Assembly: GCA_024072375.1 (NCBI GenBank)
Contig: CP099617.1
Coordinates: 2,212,001-2,276,000 of the forward strand
Source: Sphingomonadaceae bacterium OTU29LAMAA1
GTDB lineage: Bacteria > Pseudomonadota > Alphaproteobacteria > Sphingomonadales > Sphingomonadaceae
DNA: 64,000 nucleotides
Reading direction: 5' to 3'
Shown here: one piece after another, positions 37,157-48,746 of the stretch
How positions within the stretch are numbered: position 1 is the first letter of the stretch
How the letters are laid out: the number at the start of each line of letters is the position of its first letter
Translations under genes and position numbers: made by a program
Notes under the pieces: model-generated
The model's database searches: none
What the model saw: the letters and a program-made list of their open reading frames with translations, nothing else
What the model was told of the DNA's origin: nothing

Positions 37157-39213
37157 GATTCGATCCCGAGCTGCCAGAGGACGAATGCATGCTCCTCCGC
37201 CGCCTCACGCAGTGATTCGAACCGGCCCGACTTGCCGCCGTGGCCGGCGCCCATGTTGGTCTTGAGCAACAGCAGGTTGTCGTCCGTCTTCATTTCGCGC
37301 AGCTTTGCCGCCCATTTCGCCGGCTCCCAATACGTCACGCGCGGATCGTTGAGCCCGCCCGAAATGAACATCGGCGGATAGGCCTGGGCACGGACGTTAT
37401 CGTAGGGGCTGTACGAGCGGATCAGCTCGAACGCCGCCCTATCTTCGATCGGGTTCCCCCATTCGGGCCATTCGCCCGGCGTCAGCGGCAGATCGGCATC
37501 CAGCATCGTGTTGAGCACGTCGACGAACGGCACGTCGGCGATCACCGCGCCCCACAGTCGCGGATCGGAATTGACGATCGCCCCCATCAGCTCGCCGCCT
37601 GCCGACCGGCCTGCGGTGGCAATACGGCCGGCGCTGGTCCACCCCGCATCGATCAGCCCTTTCGCCACATCGACGAAATCGTTGAAGGTGTTGGTTCGCT
37701 TTTCGAGCTTGCCGTCGTGATACCATTGCTGGCCCAGATCGTCGCCGCCGCGGATGTGTGCGATCGCATAGGCGAAACCGCGGTCGAGCAGGCTCAGTCG
37801 ACCGGTCGAGAAGCCGGGCGGGATCGCGTAGCCGTAGGCGCCATAGGCATAGAGGAATAACGGCTGCGATCCGTCGCGTTTGAAGCCGGCCGGGTAGACG
37901 ATGGACACCGGCACCTCGGTCCCGTCACGCGCCGTGATCTTCAGTCGCTCGGTCGCATAGCCACCTGCATCGTAGCCCGCAGGGATTTCTTGGACCTTCA
38001 GCACGGTCAGGTCCCCGGTCGCGATGTCGTAATCGTACACCGTGCCCGGCGTAACCATCGACTCATACCCCAGCCGCAGCGTGTCGACCGCATATTCGGG
38101 ATTGTCGCCGAGGCCCGCGGCATAGCTCGCTTCAGGAAAGGTGATCCGCTGCGGCACCGTCGGCGCATCGTAGCGGTGGATTGCGATTTGGTCCAAGCCG
38201 TCCAGACGCCCTTCGACGACGAAGAAGTCGCGGTAGCATTCGACGCCGGTCATGTAGAAATGCGGATCGGCCGGGATCAGCTCCCGCCACTCACCCGGCG
38301 CATCGATCGTCGCGGTGCACAGCCGCCACATCGGATCGGTGTCGTTGGTATGGATGAACAGCATGCCGTCATGCACGTCGACGTCGTATTCGCGCCCCTC
38401 CTGCCGGGGCGCGACCAGGATCGGCGCGGCGAAGGGATCGTTGGCGGGCAGCAGCCGGATCTCGCTGGTGACATGGTCGCCGGTGCCGATTACGATCCAC
38501 TGCCGGTCGCTCGTCTCGGCGACGGCGACGCGATAGCCCTCGTCATCCTCGTGAAACAGTTCGACATCGTCCTCGACCGGGGTTCCCAGCCGGTGAAAGC
38601 GGGCATTGTCGGTCCGCCACTGGTCGTTGGCGAGGCCGTAGAGGAACCCCGAATCGTCGGCGGTCCACACGATCTCGGACAGCATGCCCGGGATCACCTC
38701 GGGCAGGTGCTCGCCCGTCGCTAGATTCTTGACCCGCACCTCGAACCGCTCGGCGCCGCTGTCGTCGATCGCATAGGCGAGCAGGGTCGCATCGTTGCTC
38801 ACCGCGAACGCGCCGAGCCGGAAATACTCCTTGCCCTCCGCCAGCGCGGGTTCGTCCAGCAGCAGCTGGTCCTCGCCCCCCGCGACCGGCCTGCGCCACC
38901 ATTTGCGATACTGCCCGCCCGTCTCGAACGCAGTCCAATAGAGGTAATCGCCATCCTTCTGCGGCACCGAGGATTCGTCCTCCTTGATCCGCGCCTTCAT
39001 CTCTTCGTACAGCCGATCGACCAGCGGCTGACGCGGCGCCATCACGGCCTCGAAATAGGCGTTCTCCGCCTCCAGATAGGCGAGCACGTCCGGATCGCCG
39101 ACCTCGGGATAGTCCGGGTCCTTCAACCAGGCATAATCGTCCTCTATCGTGATCCCGTGCGCGGTGAAGCTGTGCGGGCGGCGGGCGGCGATGGGTGGCG
39201 TCGGATCGGTCAT
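37153..39213 (-). CDS. S9-family prolyl oligopeptidase/oligopeptidase B
   Basis: 686 residues. The N-terminal seven-bladed propeller is followed by an alpha/beta-hydrolase domain with nucleophile GRSAGGELMGAI (GxSxGG), YAYGAYGYAIPPGFS and the catalytic His in NMGAGHGGKSGRF. The D-Y-W/WLKD opening (DDYAWLKDPDYPEV) is typical of PtrB, which cuts peptides after basic residues in the cytosol. ATG at 39213 gives MTDPTPPIAARRPH; a longer frame to 39291 would add an Arg-rich piece. The stop overlaps the DedA frame. Specificity for Arg/Lys is inferred. Confidence 0.93.
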   Translation of the reverse strand: MTDPTPPIAARRPHSFTAHGITIEDDYAWLKDPDYPEVGDPDVLAYLEAENAYFEAVMAPRQPLVDRLYEEMKARIKEDESSVPQKDGDYLYWTAFETGGQYRKWWRRPVAGGEDQLLLDEPALAEGKEYFRLGAFAVSNDATLLAYAIDDSGAERFEVRVKNLATGEHLPEVIPGMLSEIVWTADDSGFLYGLANDQWRTDNARFHRLGTPVEDDVELFHEDDEGYRVAVAETSDRQWIVIGTGDHVTSEIRLLPANDPFAAPILVAPRQEGREYDVDVHDGMLFIHTNDTDPMWRLCTATIDAPGEWRELIPADPHFYMTGVECYRDFFVVEGRLDGLDQIAIHRYDAPTVPQRITFPEASYAAGLGDNPEYAVDTLRLGYESMVTPGTVYDYDIATGDLTVLKVQEIPAGYDAGGYATERLKITARDGTEVPVSIVYPAGFKRDGSQPLFLYAYGAYGYAIPPGFSTGRLSLLDRGFAYAIAHIRGGDDLGQQWYHDGKLEKRTNTFNDFVDVAKGLIDAGWTSAGRIATAGRSAGGELMGAIVNSDPRLWGAVIADVPFVDVLNTMLDADLPLTPGEWPEWGNPIEDRAAFELIRSYSPYDNVRAQAYPPMFISGGLNDPRVTYWEPAKWAAKLREMKTDDNLLLLKTNMGAGHGGKSGRFESLREAAEEHAFVLWQLGIES

Positions 39214-39337
39214 GCCGCAGCCATAGCGAACCGCCGCCACTTGTCGACGCCGGCGCATGGCCGCGAGGCCGAACCGCGCCTCCACCACCATTAACCGGTT
39301 GTTTTCCTAATCCAGATTAGAGTGGCATGTCATCCAC

Positions 39338-40708
39338 TTGAGCGATTTCGCGAAGCCTATGGTCATCCCATCTTCCGGAGCGTCGATCGCTTCCGCCCAT
39401 GATGACCGCATCCGCGCCTATGGCATCGACGCGACCTTCGAAGAGGATCTGCGTACCTTCTGGACGGTCGTGGAAGCCGACTATGCCGCCGATGTCATTC
39501 CTGTCGTGCGACACTATCTCGCGACGTCATCGCCAGCGCTCGCTCGTGCGTTCCGCACTCTCGTCGACACCAGCGACACGCCGCGTTTGGTGGCGGCACA
39601 GTCCCGCTTCATGTGCGCGCCCAAGACCTCGAACTGGATTGAGGCGACGATCACCCGATACGCGAATTATACCGACTTCGGCGTCGAACCGTTCGAGCTC
39701 ATCGGCCTGATCGGCGCGTCCAACCTGGCGATGATGGCCGTTCTGGCGCGGCGTTGCGCCGATCCCGTGCAGCATGCCCGGCTGGCCGCGGCGATGGTCA
39801 GGCTGAGCGTCATGGAAGGCGAACTGGTCGCCACCGGGCTGCGACGGAGGGCCGCGGCCGATGCCGCCCGCCAGCTCGAAGAACAGGCGCGCGCCCTGCA
39901 GGATCGATTCACCCGCGTCGTTGCCGCCGTCGGTGCGCGCAGCGGTGCCGTTCGCGAACAGGCTGCGGCGATCGGCAGCAAGATGGATCGCATGCTGGCC
40001 GAGAACGAGGCGGTCGCCCTCGCCGCGAGCCAGTCCGTTGCCGTCATGCAACAGGCCGTAGGGACCGCGGTGGCGCTGCGTCAGGCGATGGACGAGAGCC
40101 GGAACGAGTTCGCCCGCGCCTCGTCGACCGCGACCCGCTCGGCGCAACAGGTCGAACAGGCAGTGGCATTGTTCGAACAGATGACCGGCCATACCCGATC
40201 GATCCAGCCGGTGGTGGCATTGATCCACGACATCGCCGATCGCACCAACCTGCTGGCGCTCAATGCGACGATCGAGGCCGCACGTGCGGGCGAGGCGGGC
40301 CGCGGCTTCGCGGTGGTGGCGCAGGAGGTCAAGCATCTCGCCCGCCAGACGGCGTCAGCGAACGACGTCATCGCCAGCGAGCTGGCCGGCATCCTCGACA
40401 TGGTCGCCGCGGCGAGCGGCGCCAACGCCCTGATCCGCGACAATGTGGTGGAGGTCGAGCGATCCTCGCATCTCGCCTACGACACGGTGCAGCAGCAGCT
40501 CGACCGGCTGGAGGTCATCGCACGCGCCACCGATCGGACGATGACCGTGGCAGCCGGCATGAACGGCACCCTCGCCGGACTGAGCCGCTTCGCCGGCGCC
40601 GTCGCGGACGATCTGGCGGCCTTCGGCAGCGCCTTCGGCGAGGTCGACGACCAGTTGCAGGCGTTGCACACCTCGGTCGGCGCTTTCGTCACCCTCGTCG
40701 GCCATTGA
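39338..40708 (+). CDS. soluble methyl-accepting chemotaxis protein with globin-like N-terminus
   Basis: 456 residues with no membrane helix, so cytoplasmic. The C-terminal signalling hairpin is intact: [20 protein letters not shown] and the following [17 protein letters not shown] contact CheA/CheW. The first 170 residues ([35 protein letters not shown], then [20 protein letters not shown]) resemble the sensor globin of aerotaxis GCS proteins, but the segment where the proximal haem His sits reads [10 protein letters not shown] with no His. TTG at 39338 or ATG at 39359 could start it. It stands alone; no che genes are adjacent. Ligand unknown. Confidence 0.82.
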   Translation: MSDFAKPMVIPSSGASIASAHDDRIRAYGIDATFEEDLRTFWTVVEADYAADVIPVVRHYLATSSPALARAFRTLVDTSDTPRLVAAQSRFMCAPKTSNWIEATITRYANYTDFGVEPFELIGLIGASNLAMMAVLARRCADPVQHARLAAAMVRLSVMEGELVATGLRRRAAADAARQLEEQARALQDRFTRVVAAVGARSGAVREQAAAIGSKMDRMLAENEAVALAASQSVAVMQQAVGTAVALRQAMDESRNEFARASSTATRSAQQVEQAVALFEQMTGHTRSIQPVVALIHDIADRTNLLALNATIEAARAGEAGRGFAVVAQEVKHLARQTASANDVIASELAGILDMVAAASGANALIRDNVVEVERSSHLAYDTVQQQLDRLEVIARATDRTMTVAAGMNGTLAGLSRFAGAVADDLAAFGSAFGEVDDQLQALHTSVGAFVTLVGH

Positions 40709-40831
40709 TACATCTCGCGCGCGGAAGCCCGTGCCACGTCCAGCAAAGAACCCGACATATCTCTCCGGTTGCACCCCGCTGCGCCGGACGGCATGGCAAG
40801 CGATCAGGGACCTGACGGGGAAAGACGCATC

Positions 40832-41761
40832 ATGGCCGGCGGATTGGTAGCGCTGCTCGACGATATCGCGGCGATGGCGAAGCTCGCCGCCGCAAGCCTC
40901 GACGACGTGGCGGGCGCTGCGGGCAAAGCGGGCGCCAAGGCGGCAGGCGTGGTGATCGACGATACGGCGGTGACTCCGACCTATGTCGTCGGCCTCAGCC
41001 CCGCGCGCGAATTACCGATCATCTGGAAGATCGCGCGCGGATCATTGCGTAACAAATTGCTGTTCCTGCTACCGGCCGCACTGGCGCTGAGCGCCTTTGC
41101 ATCATGGCTGATCACGCCGATCCTGATGCTGGGCGGCGCCTACCTCTGCTTCGAGGCGGCGGAGAAGATCATCGGCGCCATCACCGGGCATGGCCATGGC
41201 GAGGAAGCCGCTGCAGTCACCGACGCGACCGAGCTCGAAAACCGCCAGGTGTCGGGCGCGATCCGCACCGACCTGATCCTGTCGGGCGAGATCATGGCGA
41301 TCGCATTGGGCGAACTCGCCGATCAGACGCTGGTCAACCAGGCGATCGCACTCGCGCTGGTCGGCGTCGCGATCACCATCGGCGTCTATGGCGTCGTCGC
41401 GCTGATCGTGAAGATGGACGATTTCGGCCTGCATCTGGCGCAAAAGCCGGGCGCCGGATCTCAAGCGTTCGGCCGCGGGCTGGTCGCCGCGATGCCGAAG
41501 GTGTTGAAGGCGCTGTCGCTGATCGGTACCGCCGCAATGGTTTGGGTCGGCGGCGGTATCATCGTCCACGGCATGGAAGAATTCGGCTTCGCCGCGCTGC
41601 CCCACGCGATCCACGCTGCCGCAGAGGGAGCCGCCCATGCGGTCGGCGTGCTGCCCGCCATCGTCAACTGGCTGGTTACCGCGATCGGATCTGGCATTAT
41701 CGGCCTGATCGTCGGCGGCGGAATCGCCGGCGTGCTGCACCTGTTGCCGAAGAAACACTGA
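40832..41761 (+). CDS. DUF808 family inner-membrane protein (YedI-like)
   Basis: 309 residues with several membrane helices. The opening MAGGLVALLDDIAAMAKLAAASLDDVAGAAGKAGAKAAGVVIDDTAVTP is the clear DUF808 signature, followed by ARELPIIWKIARGSLRNKL and the helix ITPILMLGGAYLCFEAAEKI. ATG at 40832 fits exactly; the frame upstream is not conserved. No function is established for this family. The 3' end is followed by a G6/C6 hairpin. Confidence 0.93.
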   Translation: MAGGLVALLDDIAAMAKLAAASLDDVAGAAGKAGAKAAGVVIDDTAVTPTYVVGLSPARELPIIWKIARGSLRNKLLFLLPAALALSAFASWLITPILMLGGAYLCFEAAEKIIGAITGHGHGEEAAAVTDATELENRQVSGAIRTDLILSGEIMAIALGELADQTLVNQAIALALVGVAITIGVYGVVALIVKMDDFGLHLAQKPGAGSQAFGRGLVAAMPKVLKALSLIGTAAMVWVGGGIIVHGMEEFGFAALPHAIHAAAEGAAHAVGVLPAIVNWLVTAIGSGIIGLIVGGGIAGVLHLLPKKH

Positions 41762-41762
41762 G

Positions 41763-41786
41763 CCCCCCGGGGGGAGTATGCCCCCC
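41763..41786. terminator. G/C hairpin after the DUF808 gene
   Basis: GGGGGG (41769-41774) pairs with CCCCCC (41781-41786) over a 6-base AGTATG loop, one base after the DUF808 stop; a preceding CCCCCC could compete for the same G run. Little T-run follows. Confidence 0.35.
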
Positions 41787-41847
41787 TGTCCTCCGCTCCC
41801 TCGGTGTGCCACGATCGCCTGCACGAACGATCGACACGGAACCCGCC

Positions 41848-43653
41848 ATGATCACCCACGCCGCCCGCCTCGCCGCCCTGCGCGCCGAACTCGCCCGCTT
41901 GCAGCTGGATGGCTTCGTCGTCCCCCTCACCGACGAACATATGAGCGAATATGTCGGCGGCTACGCCCAGCGCCTCGGCTGGCTGACCGGCTTCGGCGGC
42001 TCCGCCGGGACTGCCGCCGTTCTCGCGGACAAGGCGGCGATCTTCACCGACGGTCGCTACACGCTCCAGGTTCGCGAGCAGGTGTCCGCCGACGACTGGT
42101 CCTACATGCCCGTGCCGCAGGAGAGCGTCGCCGGCTGGCTTGCCGCCCACGCCGCCGGGGGCGACCGGATCGGCTACGACCCATGGCTCCACACCGATGT
42201 GTGGGTGAAGGACACGATCGCCGCACTGGCCGATCGCGGCATCGCACTCGTCCCCGTATCCGCCAATCCGGTCGATGCGGTCTGGATCGATCGCCCGGCG
42301 CCCTCGCCCGCTTCGGTCACCGTCCACGACAATGCGCTGGCCGGCCGCTCCTCCGCCGCCAAACGCGCCGACATCGCCGACTGGCTGGCGCAGCAGCGTG
42401 CCGACGCCGTCGTCCTCACCGCGCTGGATTCGATCGCCTGGACTCTCAACATCCGCGGTGGCGACGTCGCGCATACCCCCGTCGCCTTGTCCTACGCGAT
42501 CGTCGGCAGCGATGGCACGACCGACCTGTTCGTCGCCGCGGACAAGATCAACGATGCGGTCCGCCAACACCTGGGCAATGCCGTCCGCCTGCACGATCGT
42601 CATGCCTTCGCCGGCGCGCTGTCGGCCTATACGGGCAAGCGCGTCGCCGCCGACCCGGAACGCGCGGTCGCCGCGATCTTCGACGCGCTGTCGGCGAGCG
42701 GCGCCAGGATTCTACCCCGGCGCGACCCCGTGGTCCTCGCCAAGGCACTCAAGAACCCCGCGGAGATCGCCGGCCATCGTGCGGCGTCCGTCCGCGACGG
42801 TGCCGCCCTCACCCGCTTTCTGCGCTGGGTCGAGGTGGAATGCTCGGGGGGCGGGCAAACAGAACTCTCCGCCGCCGCCGTGCTACTGGCCTTCCGCGAG
42901 CAAACCGGTTGCCTGCTCGACACGTCGTTCGACACGATCTCGGCGACCGGTGCGCACGGTGCCAGCCCGCACTATCACATCACAGAAGAATCGAACGCGC
43001 CGATCCTGCCCGGCCAGCTGTTCCTGATCGATTCGGGCGGCCAATATGCCGACGGCACCACCGACGTGACGCGCGTGATGCCGATCGGCACTCCGACGCC
43101 CGAGATGCGCGACCGCTTCACCCGCGTGTTGAAGGGGCACATCGCGATCGCCACCGCGATTTTTCCCGACGGCACGATGGGTGGCCAGATCGACGCATTT
43201 GCCCGCCGCCCGCTTTGGGAAGCGGGCCTCGATTTCGCCCATGGCACCGGCCACGGCATCGGCAGCTATCTGTCGGTGCACGAAGGGCCGCAGCGGATCG
43301 CCGCGCCGAATTACCCGGGCGGCGCGGCGTTGGAGCCGCTACGCGCGGGGATGATGCTGTCCAACGAACCGGGCTATTACAAGGCGGGTGAGTACGGCAT
43401 CCGAATCGAGAATCTGTTGCTGGTCGTACCCGTGACGGTGCCGGGCGGCGATCCCGATCGGGCGATGCTGGGGTTCGAGACGCTCACCTTCGCCCCCATC
43501 GAACGCGACCTGATCGACCCTGCGCTGATGGCCGCCGACGAGCTGGCATGGCTCAACGCCTATCACGCGCAGGTTATCGCCCGGATCGGTCCGCTGCTGG
43601 AAGGCGAGGATCGTGCCTGGCTGGACCGGAAATGCGCACCGCTGGCGCCTTAA
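41848..43653 (+). CDS. aminopeptidase P family (M24B Xaa-Pro peptidase)
   Basis: 601 residues, the longer eukaryotic-like APP form with three domains: two creatinase-like N-terminal domains (first from residue 1, second about residue 160-320) and a pita-bread catalytic domain. Metal-binding residues are visible: IDSGGQYADGTTDVTR (two Asp), GTGHGIGSYLSVHEGP (His), LSNEPGYY (Glu) and IRIENL (Glu). It removes N-terminal residues before proline. ATG at 41848 gives MITHAARLAALRAELARLQ. An upstream frame extends it by 248 codons, but that part is antisense-like shadow over DUF808 and is not conserved. Confidence 0.94.
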   Translation: MITHAARLAALRAELARLQLDGFVVPLTDEHMSEYVGGYAQRLGWLTGFGGSAGTAAVLADKAAIFTDGRYTLQVREQVSADDWSYMPVPQESVAGWLAAHAAGGDRIGYDPWLHTDVWVKDTIAALADRGIALVPVSANPVDAVWIDRPAPSPASVTVHDNALAGRSSAAKRADIADWLAQQRADAVVLTALDSIAWTLNIRGGDVAHTPVALSYAIVGSDGTTDLFVAADKINDAVRQHLGNAVRLHDRHAFAGALSAYTGKRVAADPERAVAAIFDALSASGARILPRRDPVVLAKALKNPAEIAGHRAASVRDGAALTRFLRWVEVECSGGGQTELSAAAVLLAFREQTGCLLDTSFDTISATGAHGASPHYHITEESNAPILPGQLFLIDSGGQYADGTTDVTRVMPIGTPTPEMRDRFTRVLKGHIAIATAIFPDGTMGGQIDAFARRPLWEAGLDFAHGTGHGIGSYLSVHEGPQRIAAPNYPGGAALEPLRAGMMLSNEPGYYKAGEYGIRIENLLLVVPVTVPGGDPDRAMLGFETLTFAPIERDLIDPALMAADELAWLNAYHAQVIARIGPLLEGEDRAWLDRKCAPLAP

Positions 43654-43808
43654 TCGTCGGGCGTGCCCGACGGGTGTGAGGTGTCCGTCGGCCGTGCCGC
43701 GGCACGGGCCTGCGCCTTGCGGCGGTGCAGATTCGCCCGCAGCTGCGCCGCCAGTCGAGCGGCGCGTTCGTCCCTGTCGCCGGTGCGGGATTGGTCGGTG
43801 TCGCTCAT
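43650..43808 (-). CDS. small Arg/Ala-rich protein, 52 aa
   Basis: A 53-codon frame from ATG 43808 to TAA 43650 encodes a peptide beginning MSDTDQSRTGDRDERAARLA, then AQLRANLHRRKAQARAAARP and an acidic tail ending DD. It has no signal peptide or membrane segment. The helical, highly basic middle resembles a small conserved sphingomonad protein of unknown function, by recollection only. It is convergent with the aminopeptidase gene, sharing 4 bases at the stops, and lies 81 bases before the tRNA-Thr gene on the other strand. Confidence 0.6.
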   Translation of the reverse strand: MSDTDQSRTGDRDERAARLAAQLRANLHRRKAQARAAARPTDTSHPSGTPDD

Positions 43809-43837
43809 ACGATCTGCCTAAACAGGTGCGTGATCGC

Positions 43838-43866
43838 TTGACAATCCATCCCGGGTCGTCTCTAGG
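43838..43866 (+). promoter_or_regulatory. candidate promoter of tRNA-Thr
   Basis: TTGACA at 43838-43843 is a perfect -35 element. A 17-base spacer leads to TCTAGG at 43861-43866 as a weak -10. The predicted start falls roughly 15-20 bases before the tRNA 5' end at 43890, a normal leader length. Confidence 0.55.
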
Positions 43867-43889
43867 CGCGCTTCGCTCGAAAGGGCAGT

Positions 43890-43964
<75 letters not shown>

Positions 43965-44810
43965 TTTTTTAATGACTTAGCCCATCGCTAGGGCTTCAGG
44001 GCGGGGCTGGACGACCACCCCGCGATCATTTCTATCCTGAGCCATGGCAACGATCCGTCGCAGGATCGGGATGTAGCAGTTGAACAAGGTGCGCGGACGC
44101 ACCGCCGTTCATCGCGGGAGCTTCAGGAGTGCCAATCACTCGAAGCTCTCCTCCTGCGCGCCCTTTCGTTCGCGGTCGGATGCGATCTAATTCTCGATGA
44201 CCTCCTTAGCTTCGAAAGCCGTCCGTCGACGTCGGCATCCCTTGGGTCGGGAAGTCTGGCAACCACCGCCTTACGGCTCTCCAGCGTGGCCACAGCGAGC
44301 GGACCACCCGTTGGAAAGGAACCACGCATAGAGCACGCGGAGCAAAACCCGATATTGCCGAGGCTGTTGAGCACGCCACTCGAATTGGCGAGATAGTCAT
44401 TGTCCACGTACGGGCGTGAAGGCGATCGTCAGGCATCTAATGATGCGCGGCGTCTCCCGCCCCGTTTCTACGCCGATCGCGCGCAGGCAATGATGGAGAG
44501 CATTGGCGAGCGGGCGGTCCTGCCGGAGATGGCCGGGAGGCTGTTAGACGCGGACCGCGATCGGCTGCCGTCGACGGAGGCTAACGGCTGGATCACCGGC
44601 GCGTGCGCGCCCGGCGTGTCCGGATTGGCAGCAACGAACTCCGCAGCATGGATCGAAGACCGACCCGCACAGGACGTTCGCAGCCGCGCTGTCAGGGAAC
44701 TTACGGTGCTCGGCATGCCCGCTCGGATACCGAATCGGCGGCGGTGTCAGTATCCCTCGCCGGCCCTGATTACCCGTCAATGCACCAGAGCCGGCAGATC
44801 TCGGCAGATC
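43965..44810. other. 846-bp region without a recognisable gene
   Basis: Only short frames lie here, and none resembles a protein I know. The plus-strand frame from 44400 reads through 215 codons but its latter part runs antisense to kdpE, so at most bases 44400-44810 could be coding; a helical stretch RAQAMMESIGERAVLPEMAG followed by RLLDADRDRLPSTEANGWI is the most protein-like piece. A minus-strand frame 44123-44407 has a Cys-containing but unrecognised product. Lying at a tRNA 3' end, this could be decayed inserted DNA. No integrase or repeat of the tRNA end was seen. Confidence 0.5.
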
Positions 44811-45496
44811 CTATTGGTCGGCACGCAACCGGTAGCCTACACCGAGCTCGTTGGCGATGATGCTACCGACAGGGCCCGGCGGTTCCAGCTTTTGCCGGAG
44901 ATTGCGGACGACGATCCGCAGATATTCGATACGGGGGTCTTCGTCTCCTGCCCACGCGACCGCCAGGATCCGATCGTGGGTGACGACGCGACCGACATGA
45001 CGCGCCAAGACCGCCAGGACATCATGTTCCTTGCGGGTAAGGTGTAGTTCCTCCATTCCGCGACAGACGATGCGTCGGTCGAGATCGATCGTCACGTCGC
45101 CCTTGCGGACGATCTTCGGCGCCGTTTCGGACGATCCGCGATGGCGCAGGGCGACGCGCAGCCGAGCGAGCAGCTCATCCGTGTCGAAGGGCTTGGATAC
45201 GAAATCGTGGGCGCCAAGATCGAGCGCCGCCACCTTCTCGTCGGTAGCGTCGCGGGCGGATACGACGAGTATGACGCTATCGCTGTTCTGAAGGAGCAGT
45301 GGGATAAGACCAAGCCCGTCTCTATCCGGCAGACCAAGATCGAGCAGGATCGCGCTTGGGCACTCGGCTCGCGCGCGAAGAAGGGCATCGCGTCCATCGG
45401 CCGCCTCGACGACAGCATAGCCGGCCCGTTCCAGTGTGTTGCGCAACAGGCGGCGGATCGGGGCTTCGTCATCCACGACGAGGATCTTGGCAGGCA

Positions 45497-45497
<1 letters not shown>
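44811..45497 (-). CDS. kdpE: KDP operon response regulator
   Basis: 228 residues, OmpR-family response regulator. The receiver domain has acidic VVDDE, the phospho-acceptor Asp in LLDLGLPDRDG and the Lys in VSKPF; the C-terminal winged helix has LHLTRKEHDVLAVLARHVGRVVTHDRIL and RIVVRNLRQKLEP before GVGYRL. It is activated by KdpD and turns on kdp genes at low K+ or high salt. The start shares bases with the kdpD stop (ATGA at 45497). It is the last gene of the kdp run. Confidence 0.94.
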
Positions 45498-48165
<2,668 letters not shown>

Positions 48166-48166
<1 letters not shown>

Positions 48167-48735
48167 CAGGGGGCAGCGGCGTCCAGGGCGCGGTTGATGG
48201 CCAGCACGTTGACGTGCGGCTCGCCGAGGATGGAGCTTTCGGTCGACCGGGTGACGATCCCGCGGACGGCGTCGACCGGCATCCCGCGGACGCGCGCGAT
48301 GCGGGGCGCCTGCGCCAGGGCGGCTGCCGGCGACAGGTCGGGATCGAGGCCGGAGCCGCTGGCGGTGACGAGATCGGCGGGGAGCGCGCCGGTCACCCCC
48401 TCCGCCTGCCATCTGGCGACATCGGGCCTGATCCGGTCGACCAGCGCGCGGGACGCGGGACCGAGGTTCGATCCCGAGGAGGCGAGGCCGTCATAGCCCT
48501 TGCCCGCCGCAGATGGCCGGGTCTGGAAGTAGCGGTCGGTGGTGAAGGCCTGACCGACGACGGTCGAGCCGATCACCGTGCCGTTCGCGCGCCCCAGGCT
48601 GCCATTCGCCTGCGCGGGGAAGATCGTCTGCCCGATGCCGGTCATCGCCAGCGGATACACGATCCCGAGCAGTGCGGCGAACAGGATCGTCATGACGATC
48701 GCGGGCCGGAGCGCGGAAGTGAAGTCTTTGCCCAT
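48166..48735 (-). CDS. kdpC: potassium-transporting ATPase subunit C
   Basis: 189 residues. One N-terminal membrane helix (RPAIVMTILFAALLGIVYPLAMTGIGQTIF) is followed by a periplasmic domain with QPxANGS-like PAQANGSLGRANGTVIGS, FQTRPSAAGKGYDGLASSGSNLGP and DLVTASGSGLDPDLSPAAA, all KdpC hallmarks. KdpC aids K+ delivery and assembly of KdpFABC. ATG at 48735; the stop overlaps the kdpD start. It starts 11 bases after kdpB. Confidence 0.94.
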
Positions 48736-48746
48736 GATGCTTGTCC

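Noticed and set aside
41104..41847. Upstream extension of the aminopeptidase P frame over the DUF808 gene
   Set aside because: The extension lacks conserved sequence and overlaps a clear DUF808 gene on the same strand in another frame; ATG 41848 fits the family.
44400..45047. A 215-codon plus-strand gene after tRNA-Thr
   Set aside because: About half of it runs antisense across the well-supported kdpE gene, and nothing in it is recognisable.
48167..48412. An N-terminal extension of KdpD
   Set aside because: The extra codons are the frame-shifted shadow of kdpC; the ATG at 48166 overlapping the kdpC stop is the natural start.
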